Assembly: GCA_009760855.2 (NCBI GenBank)
Contig: WPIO01000006.1
Span: forward strand, 6,021,001 to 6,085,000
Source: Cristatella mucedo
Lineage: Eukaryota > Bryozoa > Phylactolaemata > Cristatellidae
Direction: 5' to 3'
DNA: 64,000 bases
Shown here one piece after another: positions 24,901-35,439 of the stretch (positions are counted from its first letter, which is position 1; each line of letters begins with the position of its first letter). Position numbers and translations under genes: made by a program. The notes under the pieces are model-generated. The model was not told where the DNA came from. It worked only from the letters and a program-made list of their open reading frames with translations, and did no database searches.

Positions 24901-27900
24901 GCCCGCGCGGCATCGTCTCGATTCGCTTCGGCGAGTCGGGAGTTCGAGCGCCGAGGCTCCGCCAGCGCTGAAGCCGCCGCCGCCGCAGCAGCAGCGCAAA
25001 AGCGCGAAATCGAGGCGTTCCCCTGCCGCCGCCACTGACGGACGCTTTTTTGCGAGCCCCGGACGTCGGTCGTCGAACTTTTCGCGCGCTCAGCGGCCAA
25101 TCGCGGCCGCGCCGCGTTGCGAGCGAGCTGGCGAGCTCGTCCACTGGCCGCCGGGCGCAGCGAGAGCGCCGACGGCTCTTTTTTGTCTGAAGCGGACGTC
25201 TCCAGCGGACGGGAAGCAAATCCGCTCGCCCGAGTGGCCGCGCGGCAGGACGCGAGCTTCGGCCAGCCGCAAGGTCAGTTCAGCGAGGTCGAGAATCTCT
25301 CTCCGCCATTTCCGCTGCTTCAGCCCGAAATGGCGCCGCACAGCGGTCGACATCCGGCGGACGGTGTACGTATCGACGGCGAGCGGCGGCGGAGCTCTGC
25401 GCCGAAGCGGAGCAGCGCGTTGTATCGCGCCGGGCAGCTGACTACTGCACCTCTTACCGCAGCCGCTAAGACTCATGAGGAGTGCCAAGGAAGAGACTTG
25501 GTTCTGTTAGCGTGCCTCGAAAATGCCAAGTCACCGTTACTACTCTTATTTTTATCATTACCCTCACCGCCACCTCAGCTATCGCTAAGCGTCCGCTCAA
25601 AGGAACGAAACTTAGGCTCGCACGCGTGCGCGCGGAGGCAGCAGCAGCACCAGCGCGCGGCGGCGCCGCCGCTCTGTCACCACTGCGGCCGTGCACAAGG
25701 TGGTGAGCCGCGGCGGGACTACAGGCGAACGGACGAGCGTACCGGGGAATGGCGCTGCTTCCGGCGGGCCCGCACGGAATCTGAGAGGCACGCTCGCGCA
25801 CGCGCACCAGAATGCGAGGCCGGAAAAGTCGGGCGGACGCCATCGAGCAGCTTGTTCATCGTTGCAGCGCTGGGCTGAGCAGGACCGTCGCGTTTCCTGC
25901 GAATATCGCCGCGTGAACACGATAAGGTGTCGTGTTTGTATTGATATTATGTTACATGCTATACCTATTCTATCTTATTAACTTAATTTACGTAGCATCA
26001 GCGCTTGTCTGCAGTTTACACCTCGGGGTCTGCTGCTGAATACACCGCCGGGGTCTGCAGAATACACCCTGTGCCCGGACCGGCGATGAGCATGCACCAG
26101 GCTAGCACCAGTCTCTCTCATTTGGGAGGCACATTGTCTAGACTGCTCGTGCCCTAGACTCCACGCGCAAACGTGGCGCACGGGGGAGGCTAAAGCCAAT
26201 GCTAAAGCACGAGGCACGAGGAAGCCCGCGAAAGCCGCGCCTCGTCTTCGCGAGTCTTCAGCGTAGCTACGTGCCTACGTCAGAGCCCTTCTCTCGCGAC
26301 GGCGAACGCGATTCGATCGAAAGGCCGCGATGCCGTCGTGTTCGCGCCGCCAATTTCATCTACAGCGGCTCGTTTCCACGCGAGCGTCTTCATTTTCTGT
26401 CCGAGCTTAGAGAGGCCACGGAGCGCGAAAGTCGAGGTCGTCTTTTTTCCGAGCTATGACTTCGCTTCTTTTTGGAAGACAAAGAAAGAAGAATGACACG
26501 ACGCAGAAGACTGGCACCACTTCAGCCGCTCCGCCTTCAGGTGAGCCGCGGTTGCAGTTACGTTTCGCTATTGAAAAAGCGCTATTATGCAAAAGTCTCT
26601 CGTTACTCCAATCGAACGAGCGAGAAGCGTAGACGGCAATCGGTGAAGCGCTGAGGAGGTCAGGCGCAAAATGGCCGCTCGGAAATTAAAGCACTATCCC
26701 ATTTGCCGCCCGTTCACTGCGTGCAAGCTCGTAGCCGCCAGACGGCCCGGGTCCTAGTCTCAGGAGTCCAGGGGTGCACGAACTTCACTTGAATCAGTTA
26801 CTCTTTTATTTACCGAAAAGCAAGCGAACTGATTGCAGCAGCTTCTAACTACGCGTGTGGTTGCCCAAATCATTTTTAATTTCTTGCTCGATAAATAGAG
26901 AGGCCATTACAAAAATTAGCTACTATGCATGCTGACACTGTGCATGCTATCGCTAACCACATTTGCATGCTGATCCTGTGCATGTCACCTGTAACCATGT
27001 TATGCTTGCTGTCTTTGAGGGTGCCACCACAAGCCATTCAATCCGGCTTCCTTTGCAGGAAATGTAAAGCCCATGGAAAAAGACTGAGTTCTCTGACAAG
27101 GCTATAAAATGTTGTATTAATAGTAAGAATAATAATATTATTATTATTACTCTCACCAGTAAAGCCTGTTAGGAAAGGAGGGTTTGCAAAAGATGTCGCT
27201 TCAATTCGGACTCTTCAATTCCGCCAAAATCATTTCCGGTAATACAAATGGTCTCTTGTTATTTTATGAAACTTAGCATTTCAAGTGCCTCTACGACCAT
27301 ACGTACCCTGCTTCAAGCCTTGACCTTGAAACTGAGCTCTAGGACAATGACTCCTCGTGCTACATCGAGCTTTCGAAAACTGACCGCTTGGAGCGCTTCT
27401 CCATTGCGAGGCATCTGGCAGCTATCGTGCCGGTGTATCCTGTGTTTGCTGACCGACCGTTAAACTAACGAGTTGCATTCGCATTACGCTACATCAACAA
27501 TTGCAGGGGCTCAAAGTTCGTGCACGAGGGCGTTAGAACATCCCGTACCGGACCAAAGGTTTCTCCGAAGCCAATCGTTAAACGTTGTTTACATGAATCG
27601 TATCGTTTGAGCGCAAGGAAAGCTATCGTTAAGCCTTTCCTTGCTTGCTAGAGATGCGTGGGCACTTCGGTCAGCTAAGCGCAGCTCCGTGCTTGTAAGC
27701 AGGGACGTGCCTCCCAGCGCTTCGCTGATTCTTTGTTTAGTCAGCCGAACGCGAGGTGGAGCTTCTGATCTAGCCGATTCGGATCTGACGACCGCTAGAA
27801 GCGACCACCCTGCTGCGCCCTGCAAGCCATCGGTGAAGCCGCCGCTGCCGCCGCCACCACAGTCTAAGCCTCATCATGGCTCAGCTTGCCAGCACTTGCA

Positions 27901-29219
27901 TCACATTTCGACGCCGCCGAGCGGGAGCGCTGCCGTCGCCTGCCTTGGAACCGCCGCCGCCTCCTCGCAGTCTGCCGAGTCGAAGGTGGCATGGCGACAG
28001 AGACCGAGCTCAACAGCTGTCGATGGTTTAAGCGGCGGCTGCATGCAGACCTGTCAGTGCGCAAAGGCCGAGCTGCTGCAGAGGCTCCGTCGACCGAGCT
28101 CGGAGAGTGTTCGGCAGCAGCAGCAGCACCAGCGGCGGCTGCGACAGCACAGCGAGTCTGCGAATCCAAGGTGAGCAACGGACCAATGGCATGTAGAGAT
28201 TCAAAACATCAGCCGTTAGCTAGACGGCCTCTGCGGAGCTTTGCTACTCCTCGTTGTGTCCGCGCTCAGTCGTTATGGCTTTCGACGGTAGAGGCAACAT
28301 AACTCTCAGTAGAATTTAGTTCACTATCACAAAGTAATACACAGAGGCTTTTTTACCCAGGAAAATGTCGAGCGAGATATCGGGCGTTCTTTGCTGTAAT
28401 TACGGCACGAGCTTGCAGCCAGCTCGTCGACAGCTCTCTCTCCCTCCCAGTCTTGTAAAGGCCGAGCGAGACCTGTTGAACTGTCGTTTCTTCACTTGTC
28501 TGCTGCTGTGGTTCGTATTACTTCCCAGCAGCCACCGTCGTAGCACGGCTCCAGATCGGGATCAGTAAAGGATGATCGCATGATTTCGGGCCAATTTTGG
28601 CTCTACCGAGATCGGAATGTAGACATGCTAATGCACCGATTCCTAAGGTGTCCTGCTAATAAAGAACTAGGGGAATCCCATTTCAGCAGCAATAATTTTT
28701 AAATAAGCTACCATTTTTAATTAAAATGCCACTAGGTGCAAACGTTTCAGTTACTGCTATGTTTCACAATTATTATTCAGCAATCTCATGGTTCAGATAA
28801 TCGTCAGCATCACTGCTGATAATTATCTATATTATATATATTATATTATACTATATATATTATATTATACTATATTATATATATATATATATATGATAAT
28901 TATCTAACTTTTTTCGAATGTGTTCTGAACGGCAGCAGCCGCATTGTCATCTTGATCATCGCTTGCTTGAGCGCAACTCTCCCAATCGAGTATAAGTATT
29001 CTCATATGCGGAATCCCATAATCATCTATATATTCCTTTCTCCATCTGTGAATGCTCACCTAGATTGGTATGGGTGTATGTGTGAAGGTATATATAAACT
29101 AAGTAAATGATGGATAAAAGGTACGTAGGTAGACATAACTATATAGAGCTGTATATGTGTCAATGCAAGTGTATTATTATTTATCTGCACTTTCATGCCT
29201 ACGGTTCTCAATTACATAT

Positions 29220-29274
<55 letters not shown>

Positions 29275-32200
29275 CACACACGCACGCATACGCAGGCACA
29301 CACACACGCATGCACACCTACACACACACACATGCAAATAAGCCTACTCAAAAGTATACAATATTTCAATCTTGGACTTGTTCGATTGTTAAAGTTCTAA
29401 GTGCGCACATTTCTCGCGTCTCCGACTCTCGAAACGCTATATTTTAAACTGTGCTTAGATAATGATTAAGGGTAGGCTCACCTGTTGCTGCTCAATCTTT
29501 GTAGACCTCGACACCACAGTTTAGCAAAGAGACAACACTGAATATCAACACAAACGGGCCAGTGGTACTCGTGGCTCCAAATATAGTTTTTTCGCACAAA
29601 TTCGCTTTAAAAGATGTCCCGCTTCTGCGACATATCAACTAAAGGCAAACAATGTTTATCAGGGGCAATTTATATTCGTTTCCCTATGTTTTCAGTTTTC
29701 CACTACAACCCAGCCTACTTATATTCCCAACCAATCCTCTAGTTCTACTATACTATATTCTCCCTAAAAAGTAATTAGTACTCTGGCTATATTTCATATT
29801 TTTGCAAATTATATTACTTAATTCCTTTAATAAGTTGGCATGTTCCCCTTCTTCCTTTCTTATCACAGATTCTTGAAAAAATTGTTGCTAAGCAGCTGGT
29901 TGAACATGTTGAAATTAATGGAATATCAGAAACATTTCAATCAGGGTTCAAGAGGCAGTATTCCACTGAAACTGCTCTCCTCCGTGTTAACAATGACATT
30001 CTACTTGGCAACGACGACAGGAATGTCACTGCCCTAGCTCTGCTAGATCTGCCTGCTGCCTTGGACACCATTGATCACAAAGTTCTGCTTGAACGATTGA
30101 GAACAACGATCGGTCTGGCAGACGAAGCACTGGCGTGGTTTAAATCATACTTGTCTGATCGAGTTCAATCCGTGTCGTGTGGGGGTCGGGTCTCACGAAC
30201 GACAAGGGTCGCCTGTGGAGTCCCTCATGGGTCCGTACTCGGCCCCTTGCTGTTCTCCATTTGTACACAACCTCAGGGAAAAGTCATTAAGGCCCATGGA
30301 ATAGGATATCACTTCTATGAGGATGATACTCAGCTGTATTTGTCATTTAAACCGTCGAAATCTGCTGCAGCAACTGAGAAACTGAATGCTTGCCTTGCCG
30401 ATATTCGATCCTGGATGTCGGAAAACTTCCTGAAATTAAATGACGATAAAACCGAACTGCTTCTCATAGGACACCCTAAGCGTGTGGCTGGATTAAAAGG
30501 CTTTGCTGTTCTAATAGGTGATGCTTTTGTGCGACCATCACCACTTGCTCGAAATTTAGGTGTCGTTTTTGACAACTGCCTCAACTTTTAAAGCTTCATT
30601 CAGAAGACTGCTTCTACAGCTAACCATCACGTCCCACCCCTATCCAATATTAGGAGCTGTCTCCCACAGTGGCTTGTAAAAAATTCAACTAGCTCCTTAG
30701 TTCTGTCTCGGCTTGATTATTGCAATTCCTTATTGGCTGGGCTGCCAAAGAAAGCAATTAGACCACTGCAGCTGACTATGAATATGGCTGCAAGGCTGGT
30801 CTTCAAGTCCCAGCGGTTTGAGCACGTGTTTCCTTTGCTAAAAGAGCTAGGATGGATGCCGGTTGAGCAACGGATCCAGAGCAAAGTTCTTACACTGGCC
30901 CACAAGGCTCGCCATGGCTTGGCTCCTTCGTACCTAGCTGAACTGCTGCACCAGTTTCAGCCTGTTCGCGCCCTCAGGTCCTCTGTGGACAATAAATTAG
31001 CTGTTTCATTCCTCCGCTTAAAGACCGTTGGCGATAGAAGCTTTAGCTCTGCAGGTCCTAGACTTCGGAACTCGCTTCCACAATTCTTACGCAACGACAA
31101 CTACTCTCCTACTGCCGACTATGGCTCATCCTTTTGAGCGGTCCTGAGCTGCTACTTCCATGGTACTCACTACCTCAACTGCTCTCCTAACTCTGCTATG
31201 CTTCCCACTTTCTCTTTGTTGCGTGAGACGAAGTCTGTTGGCTACAGAATGCGTACCGAAAGCCGCTTAGGCTGTGAGTGCGCTATACAAAACTCTTCTT
31301 CGTAACACCCACCTGGTCTTTATGAATTTGTGGAGTTACAGACGGAGATACATTACATTACATTACATAGAGGAGCCTTAATTTTTATTAATAGCGTAAA
31401 TGAAGATATATTCACTAGATAGAATCGCGAGGAGCCTTTGGCCACTGAGCAGCAAATATATCTGTATAACTATGTTGTGATCGGGATGGGGTGCACCTGC
31501 CGGGAAGTGGGACGATGTGCACCTACTTGGGATCACGACGGCGTGCACCTGCTGGGGATCGAGATCGGATTGGTTGTCAAAAGCCCGGCAATCCCAAGGC
31601 CTGTGCAGCGGTCCTTCTATGTAGACCATGTTTCAAGCATTCGCATAAGCTTCACTCAGTGGTATTGACTGGTGCTCGCTGTGCCGAGTATGCTTACTGA
31701 AAGCCGCTTTGCCTTTGAGTGTGCTATAGGAAACTTGCCCAACTAATATGACCCATGGTTCTTTTGACTAAATGGAGTTACAGAGGGAGATACATGACAT
31801 AGCTTTACCGCATCCATTGAGGCTTTGGCACTCGGTGGCGAACCACCGTTACGAGCCACTTGCATGTACAACGAAAGGACAACCCCCTCATTAGTCGACT
31901 AATCGCTTGCTAATAATTCAGGGTCGCTGCTTCCGCTGAGGCAGTTACCCCATCGGTAATCTGTTTATTCCCCGGAATCCTTCCTTTGGCGGAGCTGAGA
32001 CAAAAAGCGATACGCCAGAAAATACGCTACGTTTGTAACCAGCCAATCAAACTGAGAATTTGTACACACGAAGACACCTAGCTACGCCTCTATCGAATTT
32101 TCGAGAAACCGCCGAGAGTACTAGGGGGCAGTGGGAGCAGAGAATTTCGTCCTTTTACAGACCATTTCGAAACTGGTCTAAAGTTGACGACTGTATTCTC

Positions 32201-34600
32201 TCAGCTCATAAAAGTTCGCTGAGAGATTCAGTTTGAAACTATGCTATGCCTCGAAACACTCTCTCGGCCCCAGCATGGTCTCCAAATGGTATCGCCCAAT
32301 AATTGGCCAGTACGCAGCTTCGTGTAGGGGGGCTTAGGCTGGCACGAGGCCAACGTTCTACCACATTAGTTAACAAGGCCAATGCAATGTACTAATATAG
32401 TCTATCGACGTCAGCCGCCATTGGACACTTCGATTGAGTCATCATTGCATAGCATGAATGTACTTGTCTCCTGTTATCTAGCTTACCCGTAGGCAGTTGA
32501 CACTCGCAGTGGAGGAGTCAGTAACAATGTATTGACCGAAATTGTGAGGGTTCTCACGATGACAATAATAATTGTTCGTATTACCATAAGAGAGTTTAAT
32601 ATCTCTAACGGCACTTGAAAACTCGCTGCAAGAGAATCAGAACACAAGGGTTAGTGTCATGCACTGTATCAAGCATGCACAAGCAAACGAGTGTAATGCT
32701 TTGGCCAGCATCTTAAAGTAAACATTAAGACGCTTACGACCATCGGTTAGTAATACATGCGGCTAGTAACATGCACTGAATCGCGAACAGGTACGCACGA
32801 AATGCACACGGTAACCAAATAAAAGCTCGTGGGGAGGGAAAACAGCCCAATTACATGCGTCCTGAGCTGAGACTTAATGAATGGAAGGTTGTTGGATATA
32901 TTAATCGTATCCATATGAGAGTTCTAGACTTATGGTGCACACATGGTGAAGGACTGGTCACTAAAATATTCCGCTTTAGTGCGAGAGACGTTGGGATCGC
33001 CAGATGCTGACGAGCAGGTGGTTCGAGAGCACACGAGAGAAGCAAGGGAGTCGGATAGGTCAAGGCTGGTTCACGAGAGTGCCCTGTGAATCTTAAAGCT
33101 AGACTAAAGATCTTGAAGTCGATGGGATGCTAGATAGGGAGCCAATTAATCTGAGGTACAAAGTAGTGAGTTATGGATGTTATATCGTTGATAACAGACC
33201 ATACGAGCCACAGAGTTTTGCACCAACTGCAGACGATTAGCGTCCTCAAGTCCCTGCAATGAATTTCAGGAATGTAGCGATATGTCGCTGCTAGCATTTC
33301 ACATGAGACCATGCGGGCGGTGTAACTTGTATGTAACTTTAAAAACGCCAGCCTTGAAGCTACAGAAGACAGCTTTCCTCCGTCGACGATCTCGCGCGAT
33401 ACCCCGTGATCTCGCGAAGGTGCCATCGAACGATCTGGCGACGGTGCCGCTGGCTGTCAGTTAGTTACTCGACGTGTCGCCGCTAACAGCTACCAATTAG
33501 AAGTGACTGGGTGGTGGCGTGAAGTAGCGTGCCGAGGTTACGATTCGTTAGTAGCTCGTAGTAGCTATTAGCTTCGTTAGTACTAAAAAAGTTCTAAATA
33601 CGCTCATTAAGTACATGCGGCGTCTAGCTTACATGTCGTCGGCTTCTAAGTTACCTCTCTTGGGAGGGATGAGAGTTTCAGTAAGCTTCGAACACCTGTT
33701 TGTTCTTATTCTTAAATTCTCCGGCTGCGCCTCCAGATTTCCCTTCTTCCAATCAGTTCGTCGGCGAACGCGAAACACTTTCGTCGGTAGTTTATTTAAT
33801 GCAGCCACATTTGCTACGCAGGCAGGCCGGTCGCAGCTGTTTACTCTCGCTGTCGGACAACCTCCCCCCCTCCCCCGCCGCCCCGGGATCGTGAACGGTT
33901 AACGCGAGACTTGCTGACGACGCATTACAGATCAAGTAGTCGGCCGATCTCTGCCGACGTCACAGAGATCCTGAGGAGACTCCCGCAAGCCCGGCGGCAC
34001 GAGGAGCAGGTCGGCTGCGCACGAGGCTGCACCGTCTGCGGCAGCACTCGCCTCGCGGTCAATACGAGCAGCGCAGACTCTCTGGTCGCTGCCTGCACAG
34101 GGAGCCGGCTCCTGCGCGACGCCCGCGCCGCCGAAGCGTCGAGGCCGCTGTTCTACACGCCGCAAGTCGCACGGAGAGGCTTCGTGCAGCAGCCGCCGCC
34201 GCCGCCGCCGCCGATGTGGTCATCCAGAGCAGGCCCGTGTGCATGCAAAGCTGTTCGTTCGAAGCAGTTCGCGGTGCCTACGGCAGACATTAGCTCAGGT
34301 ACTGCTCGGCAGGTCACCCCTCGCTCGGCGGCCCTGGCGCTGCCTGAGGATGAACGGGCCGTAACTCGTGCGGCAGCACTGGCCTGGCCTGACGGACAGG
34401 TCTCGCCTCGCTCGGCGGCACTGACACCGCCTGATGGACAAGTCGCAGCTGATGCTGAGGAATGGGCACGGTCCGCGGGACAAGTCGTGCCTCGCGCGGC
34501 GGCGGCGGCACTGGCGCCGCCCGTGCAACGAGCCGTGCCCGGAGTCCATGCACTAATGTGCGACGCTTCGACTTCCTACCACAGCGACGCTGGCTTTTAA
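15325..34600 (+). CDS. SAM-domain protein, proposed seven-exon gene (744 aa)
   Basis: Proposed exons: 15325-15693, 15902-15955, 22239-22330, 24784-25273, 26411-26540, 27741-28170 and 33931-34600, total 2235 bases. All junctions are GT-AG and the phases fit (0, 0, 2, 0, 1, 2). Residues 6-63 form a SAM domain with the hydrophobic pattern WLQSLGL..YIESFKDNGYD and ISFEDLDAIGV; it looks closest to SAMD5/SASH1-type SAM domains, which mediate protein-protein binding. The remainder is low complexity: Arg/Ser-rich, a KPPLPPPPQSKP SH3-ligand-like stretch, Gln-rich runs, then C-terminal tandem repeats. No second domain was recognised. The start is supported by an in-frame TAG 21 bases upstream. Middle exons were chosen partly for phase fit in GC-rich DNA, so they need transcript support. 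Confidence 0.5.
15857..15897 (+). repeat. (CT)n microsatellite serving as polypyrimidine tract
   Basis: About 20 CT units run directly into CGCAG, the proposed acceptor of SAM gene exon 2. Confidence 0.9.
15902..15955 (+). CDS. SAM gene exon 2 (18 codons)
   Basis: It starts after CTCTCGCAG at the end of a long CT microsatellite and ends before GTAAGC. It is phase 0 at both ends and encodes a charged peptide containing RDRYVTRKREPDEPLGS. Its tiny size and phase 0/0 mean it could be skipped without frame change. Confidence 0.5.
16445..16545 (+). repeat. GAGACAGAGGGA purine-rich simple repeat
   Basis: Impure GA-rich repeat in the SAM gene intron 2. It resembles those at 3155 and 130-160. Confidence 0.85.
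17515..18540 (-). mobile_element. Degenerate family B-like non-LTR copy
   Basis: The minus strand shares the CTCCAAAAGATTT..GTTCGG region and the 3' ATT repeat with family B. It shares a further 3' segment (GCTCGCTGCAAGAGA and GCGGCTAGTA) with the copy at 32565-33290, so the two form a distinct subfamily. Frames are broken throughout. Confidence 0.55.
20620..20745 (-). mobile_element. Family A 3' fragment
   Basis: On the minus strand it matches the family A segment around CACTTTCTC and CTGCTACT seen at 31140-31210. It directly abuts a plus-strand family B tail. Confidence 0.5.
20746..20872 (+). mobile_element. Family B 3' tail
   Basis: It contains TTTCCCTTTGCAGCAA, GCGCCTAGAAAGAGATTGAG and GGGCGCTTTATCAAGTGCAT, then ATT repeats. 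This is the diagnostic 3' end of family B. Confidence 0.75.
21830..22140 (+). mobile_element. Family B RT fragment
   Basis: The plus strand retains FLKLNDDKT-like and SASISPVA-like codons and a KSAYFKL-like segment, with frameshifts. It lies in SAM gene intron 2, sense orientation, close to proposed exon 3. Confidence 0.6.
22239..22330 (+). CDS. SAM gene exon 3 (tentative)
   Basis: The acceptor TTCCGTCGCAG ends at 22238 and the donor is GTGCGA at 22331. In phase 0 it reads a charged peptide with RPVTRDGLQQTTRP. It ends in phase 2, which fits the next proposed exon. No homology was recognised; other frames are also open here. Confidence 0.4.
23010..23105 (-). repeat. tRNA-like SINE head
   Basis: The minus strand carries a box B-like GGTTCAAATCC (complement of GGATTTGAACC at 23024) and a box A-like region near 23085. 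It differs from the SINE type at 309. No full tRNA fold was seen. Confidence 0.4.
23405..23640 (+). repeat. AT-rich region with AGCTCTA(A/T) repeated motifs
   Basis: A unit like CAAGCTCTATTACAACCTGC, partly followed by AATTAGCAATTA, recurs four times among ATT/TTA runs. Function unknown. Confidence 0.6.
23948..23982. repeat. Perfect 14-bp-arm hairpin
   Basis: The arm CACGCCCACTCCGC (23948-23961) pairs exactly with 23969-23982 around a 7-base loop. Confidence 0.9.
24784..25273 (+). CDS. SAM gene exon 4 (tentative, GC-rich)
   Basis: The acceptor CTTCTGCAG ends at 24783 and the donor is AAG/GTCAGT at 25274. With one base completing the previous codon, 163 codons are open. They encode a Ser/Arg/Pro-rich disordered chain including PPALKPPPPQQQRKSAKS. 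Caution: the region is GC-rich and several frames on both strands are open. A different plus frame (25039-25878) also looks coding-like, so frame and limits are uncertain. Confidence 0.4.
26411..26540 (+). CDS. SAM gene exon 5 (tentative)
   Basis: The acceptor TTTTCTGTCCGAGCTTAG ends at 26410 after a good pyrimidine tract. The donor is CAG/GTGAGC at 26541. It reads a basic peptide containing FFRAMTSLLFGRQRKK and then a Thr/Ser-rich tail. It begins phase 0 and ends phase 1, fitting both neighbours. Its internal ATG at 26456 could also be an alternative start. Confidence 0.45.
26925..27150 (+). mobile_element. Family B 3' end
   Basis: It contains CTGACACTGTGCATGCTA, a degraded AATGTAAAGC tail and ATT repeats, matching the family B 3' UTR at 48900-49130. 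Confidence 0.7.
27741..28170 (+). CDS. SAM gene exon 6, proline/glutamine-rich (tentative)
   Basis: The acceptor TTCTTTGTTTAG ends at 27740 and the donor is AAG/GTGAGC at 28171. It encodes about 143 residues including SVKPPLPPPPQSKPHH, an SH3-ligand-like stretch, and ELLQRLRRPSSESVRQQQQ. It ends in phase 2 and joins exactly to the terminal exon. A second open plus frame overlaps it, so the frame rests on phase agreement. Confidence 0.5.
29219..29335 (+). repeat. (CA)n microsatellite with CACG variants
   Basis: It is pure CA at 29220-29267, followed by interrupted CACGCA and CATGCA units. Polar His/Thr frames across it are artefacts. Confidence 0.95.
29865..31370 (+). mobile_element. Family A L2/CR1-like retrotransposon 3' half
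   Basis: The frame is open from about 29869 to 30591 and encodes RT with [32 protein letters not shown] and FYEDDTQLYL. After a stop it continues in pieces (30733-31137) with RPLQLTMNMAARLVF and [15 protein letters not shown]. The 3' end is GAGTTACAGACGGAGATACA followed by ACATT repeats at 31351-31368. The usual YADD catalytic box reads YEDD here. It is sense-oriented in SAM gene intron 6, 5'-truncated and inactive. Confidence 0.88.
31675..31802 (+). mobile_element. Family A 3' terminal fragment
   Basis: It shares ACTGAAAGCCGCTT, a TGAGTGTGCTATA segment and GGAGTTACAGAGGGAGATAC with the 3' end at 31250-31360. Confidence 0.65.
32565..33290 (-). mobile_element. Degenerate family B-like copy (same subfamily as 17515)
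   Basis: The minus strand carries a degraded RT C-terminal region and a 3' UTR shared with 17515-18100. Frames are broken. Confidence 0.5.
33931..34600 (+). CDS. SAM gene terminal exon with 14-residue tandem repeats
   Basis: The acceptor CGACGCATTACAG ends at 33930. The frame is open for 222 residues to TAA at 34598-34600. It starts SSSRPISADVTEILRRLPQA, then a Cys-containing stretch (CARGCTVCGS), a proline run, and five tandem units at 34313-34531. The starting base completes the Arg codon split from exon 6. It is the longest non-transposon open frame in the window. The minus frames opposite are GC-driven shadows. Confidence 0.6.
34313..34531 (+). repeat. Five in-frame tandem units of about 42 bp
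   Basis: Units start at 34313, 34358, 34400, 34442 and 34484, with lengths 45, 42, 42, 42 and 48. The peptide pattern is roughly V(S/T)PR(S/A)AAL..PDGQ. All lengths are multiples of three, so frame is kept. Confidence 0.8.
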
Positions 34601-35439
34601 GGAGGCGTGCGACGATAGGATCTAGCGATGGGCGACGACGAGAGCGTCGCTAGAGGTTAGGAAGAAGTAGCGCAAGCTGTTCGCTTCTCTTCTGCGTGAC
34701 GATGCTCATGGTCGAAGGCACGAACAAGAATGGTACACGGGCCTTCGCAGACGCATAGCACAGGCAGCCAGCTGGTAGAGCGGCGCCGGGAGCTCTGCCA
34801 TCACTGCGACGAACGACGGCACGCTTCCTGGTAATTCCTGAGACCCAGTAGTTCCTTGTAGCTAATAATAGTGCCCGTGCAGACATTCATTCTACTGCTG
34901 CTGCTGCAGTAAGACCTTGCCTTGCCTTTGATCAATGTACGTTGCATGCCGAAAGCGAGCGCTCCCTTCAAGTGCGGCTGCATAAAAAGTAATTTGAACA
35001 TGCCGACTACTTAAAGCCATTCGAGTTCATCTCCCTCGGTAGTACGATGGACCATGAAGCACAACCACCGCTGCTTAATCTTTGAGGTGCAGCAGCACCA
35101 CTGTGACTCGTCGCCTGTTCTTTGCCATCCGAGCGTACCGGAGTAATTAAGCTCCATGCGTAAGCTCTATGTATACAGGAGTGGGCAGACAGTTCAGTTA
35201 ATGCTCATAAAGTTAATGTAAATTTGCACTGCACTATTGGCCGCGTCTGTGTAGCTCTATAAAATCTTCCAGGGCTACCCAGCTGCGTATTTTTGTTCTG
35301 CTCACTTTGTGCTAAAATACGTGTTCTTATTTAATTGTCTTATGCACTTGCTCTGATTGTGTAGCGTGCTGCAACAAGCTCGAGAAGTGTACGTATTTAA
35401 AGATTGGCACGTAACATACTGGTACACTAAAAATTAAGA

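Larger units (their letters stand above)
28171..33930. other. SAM gene intron 6 (proposed)
   Basis: It holds AT repeats at 28825-28895, a CA microsatellite at 29219-29330, family A copies at 29865 and 31675, and a family B subfamily copy at 32565. A local imperfect repeat of a GTGCACCTGC unit occurs at 31490-31560. No other gene was seen. Confidence 0.5.

Noticed and set aside
24576-25219. Long minus-strand open frames opposite proposed SAM exon 4
   Set aside because: GC-rich DNA leaves all frames open; no motif and no splice-consistent neighbours on the minus strand.
27868-28302. Alternative plus frame over SAM exon 6
   Set aside because: It lacks a good acceptor after its upstream stop at 27865 and does not join in phase to the terminal exon.
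29107-29447. His/Thr-rich plus frames
   Set aside because: They are translations of the CA microsatellite.
33932-34553. Minus frames opposite the SAM terminal exon
   Set aside because: They are shadows of GC-rich coding sequence; the plus frame has acceptor, phase match and repeats in frame.
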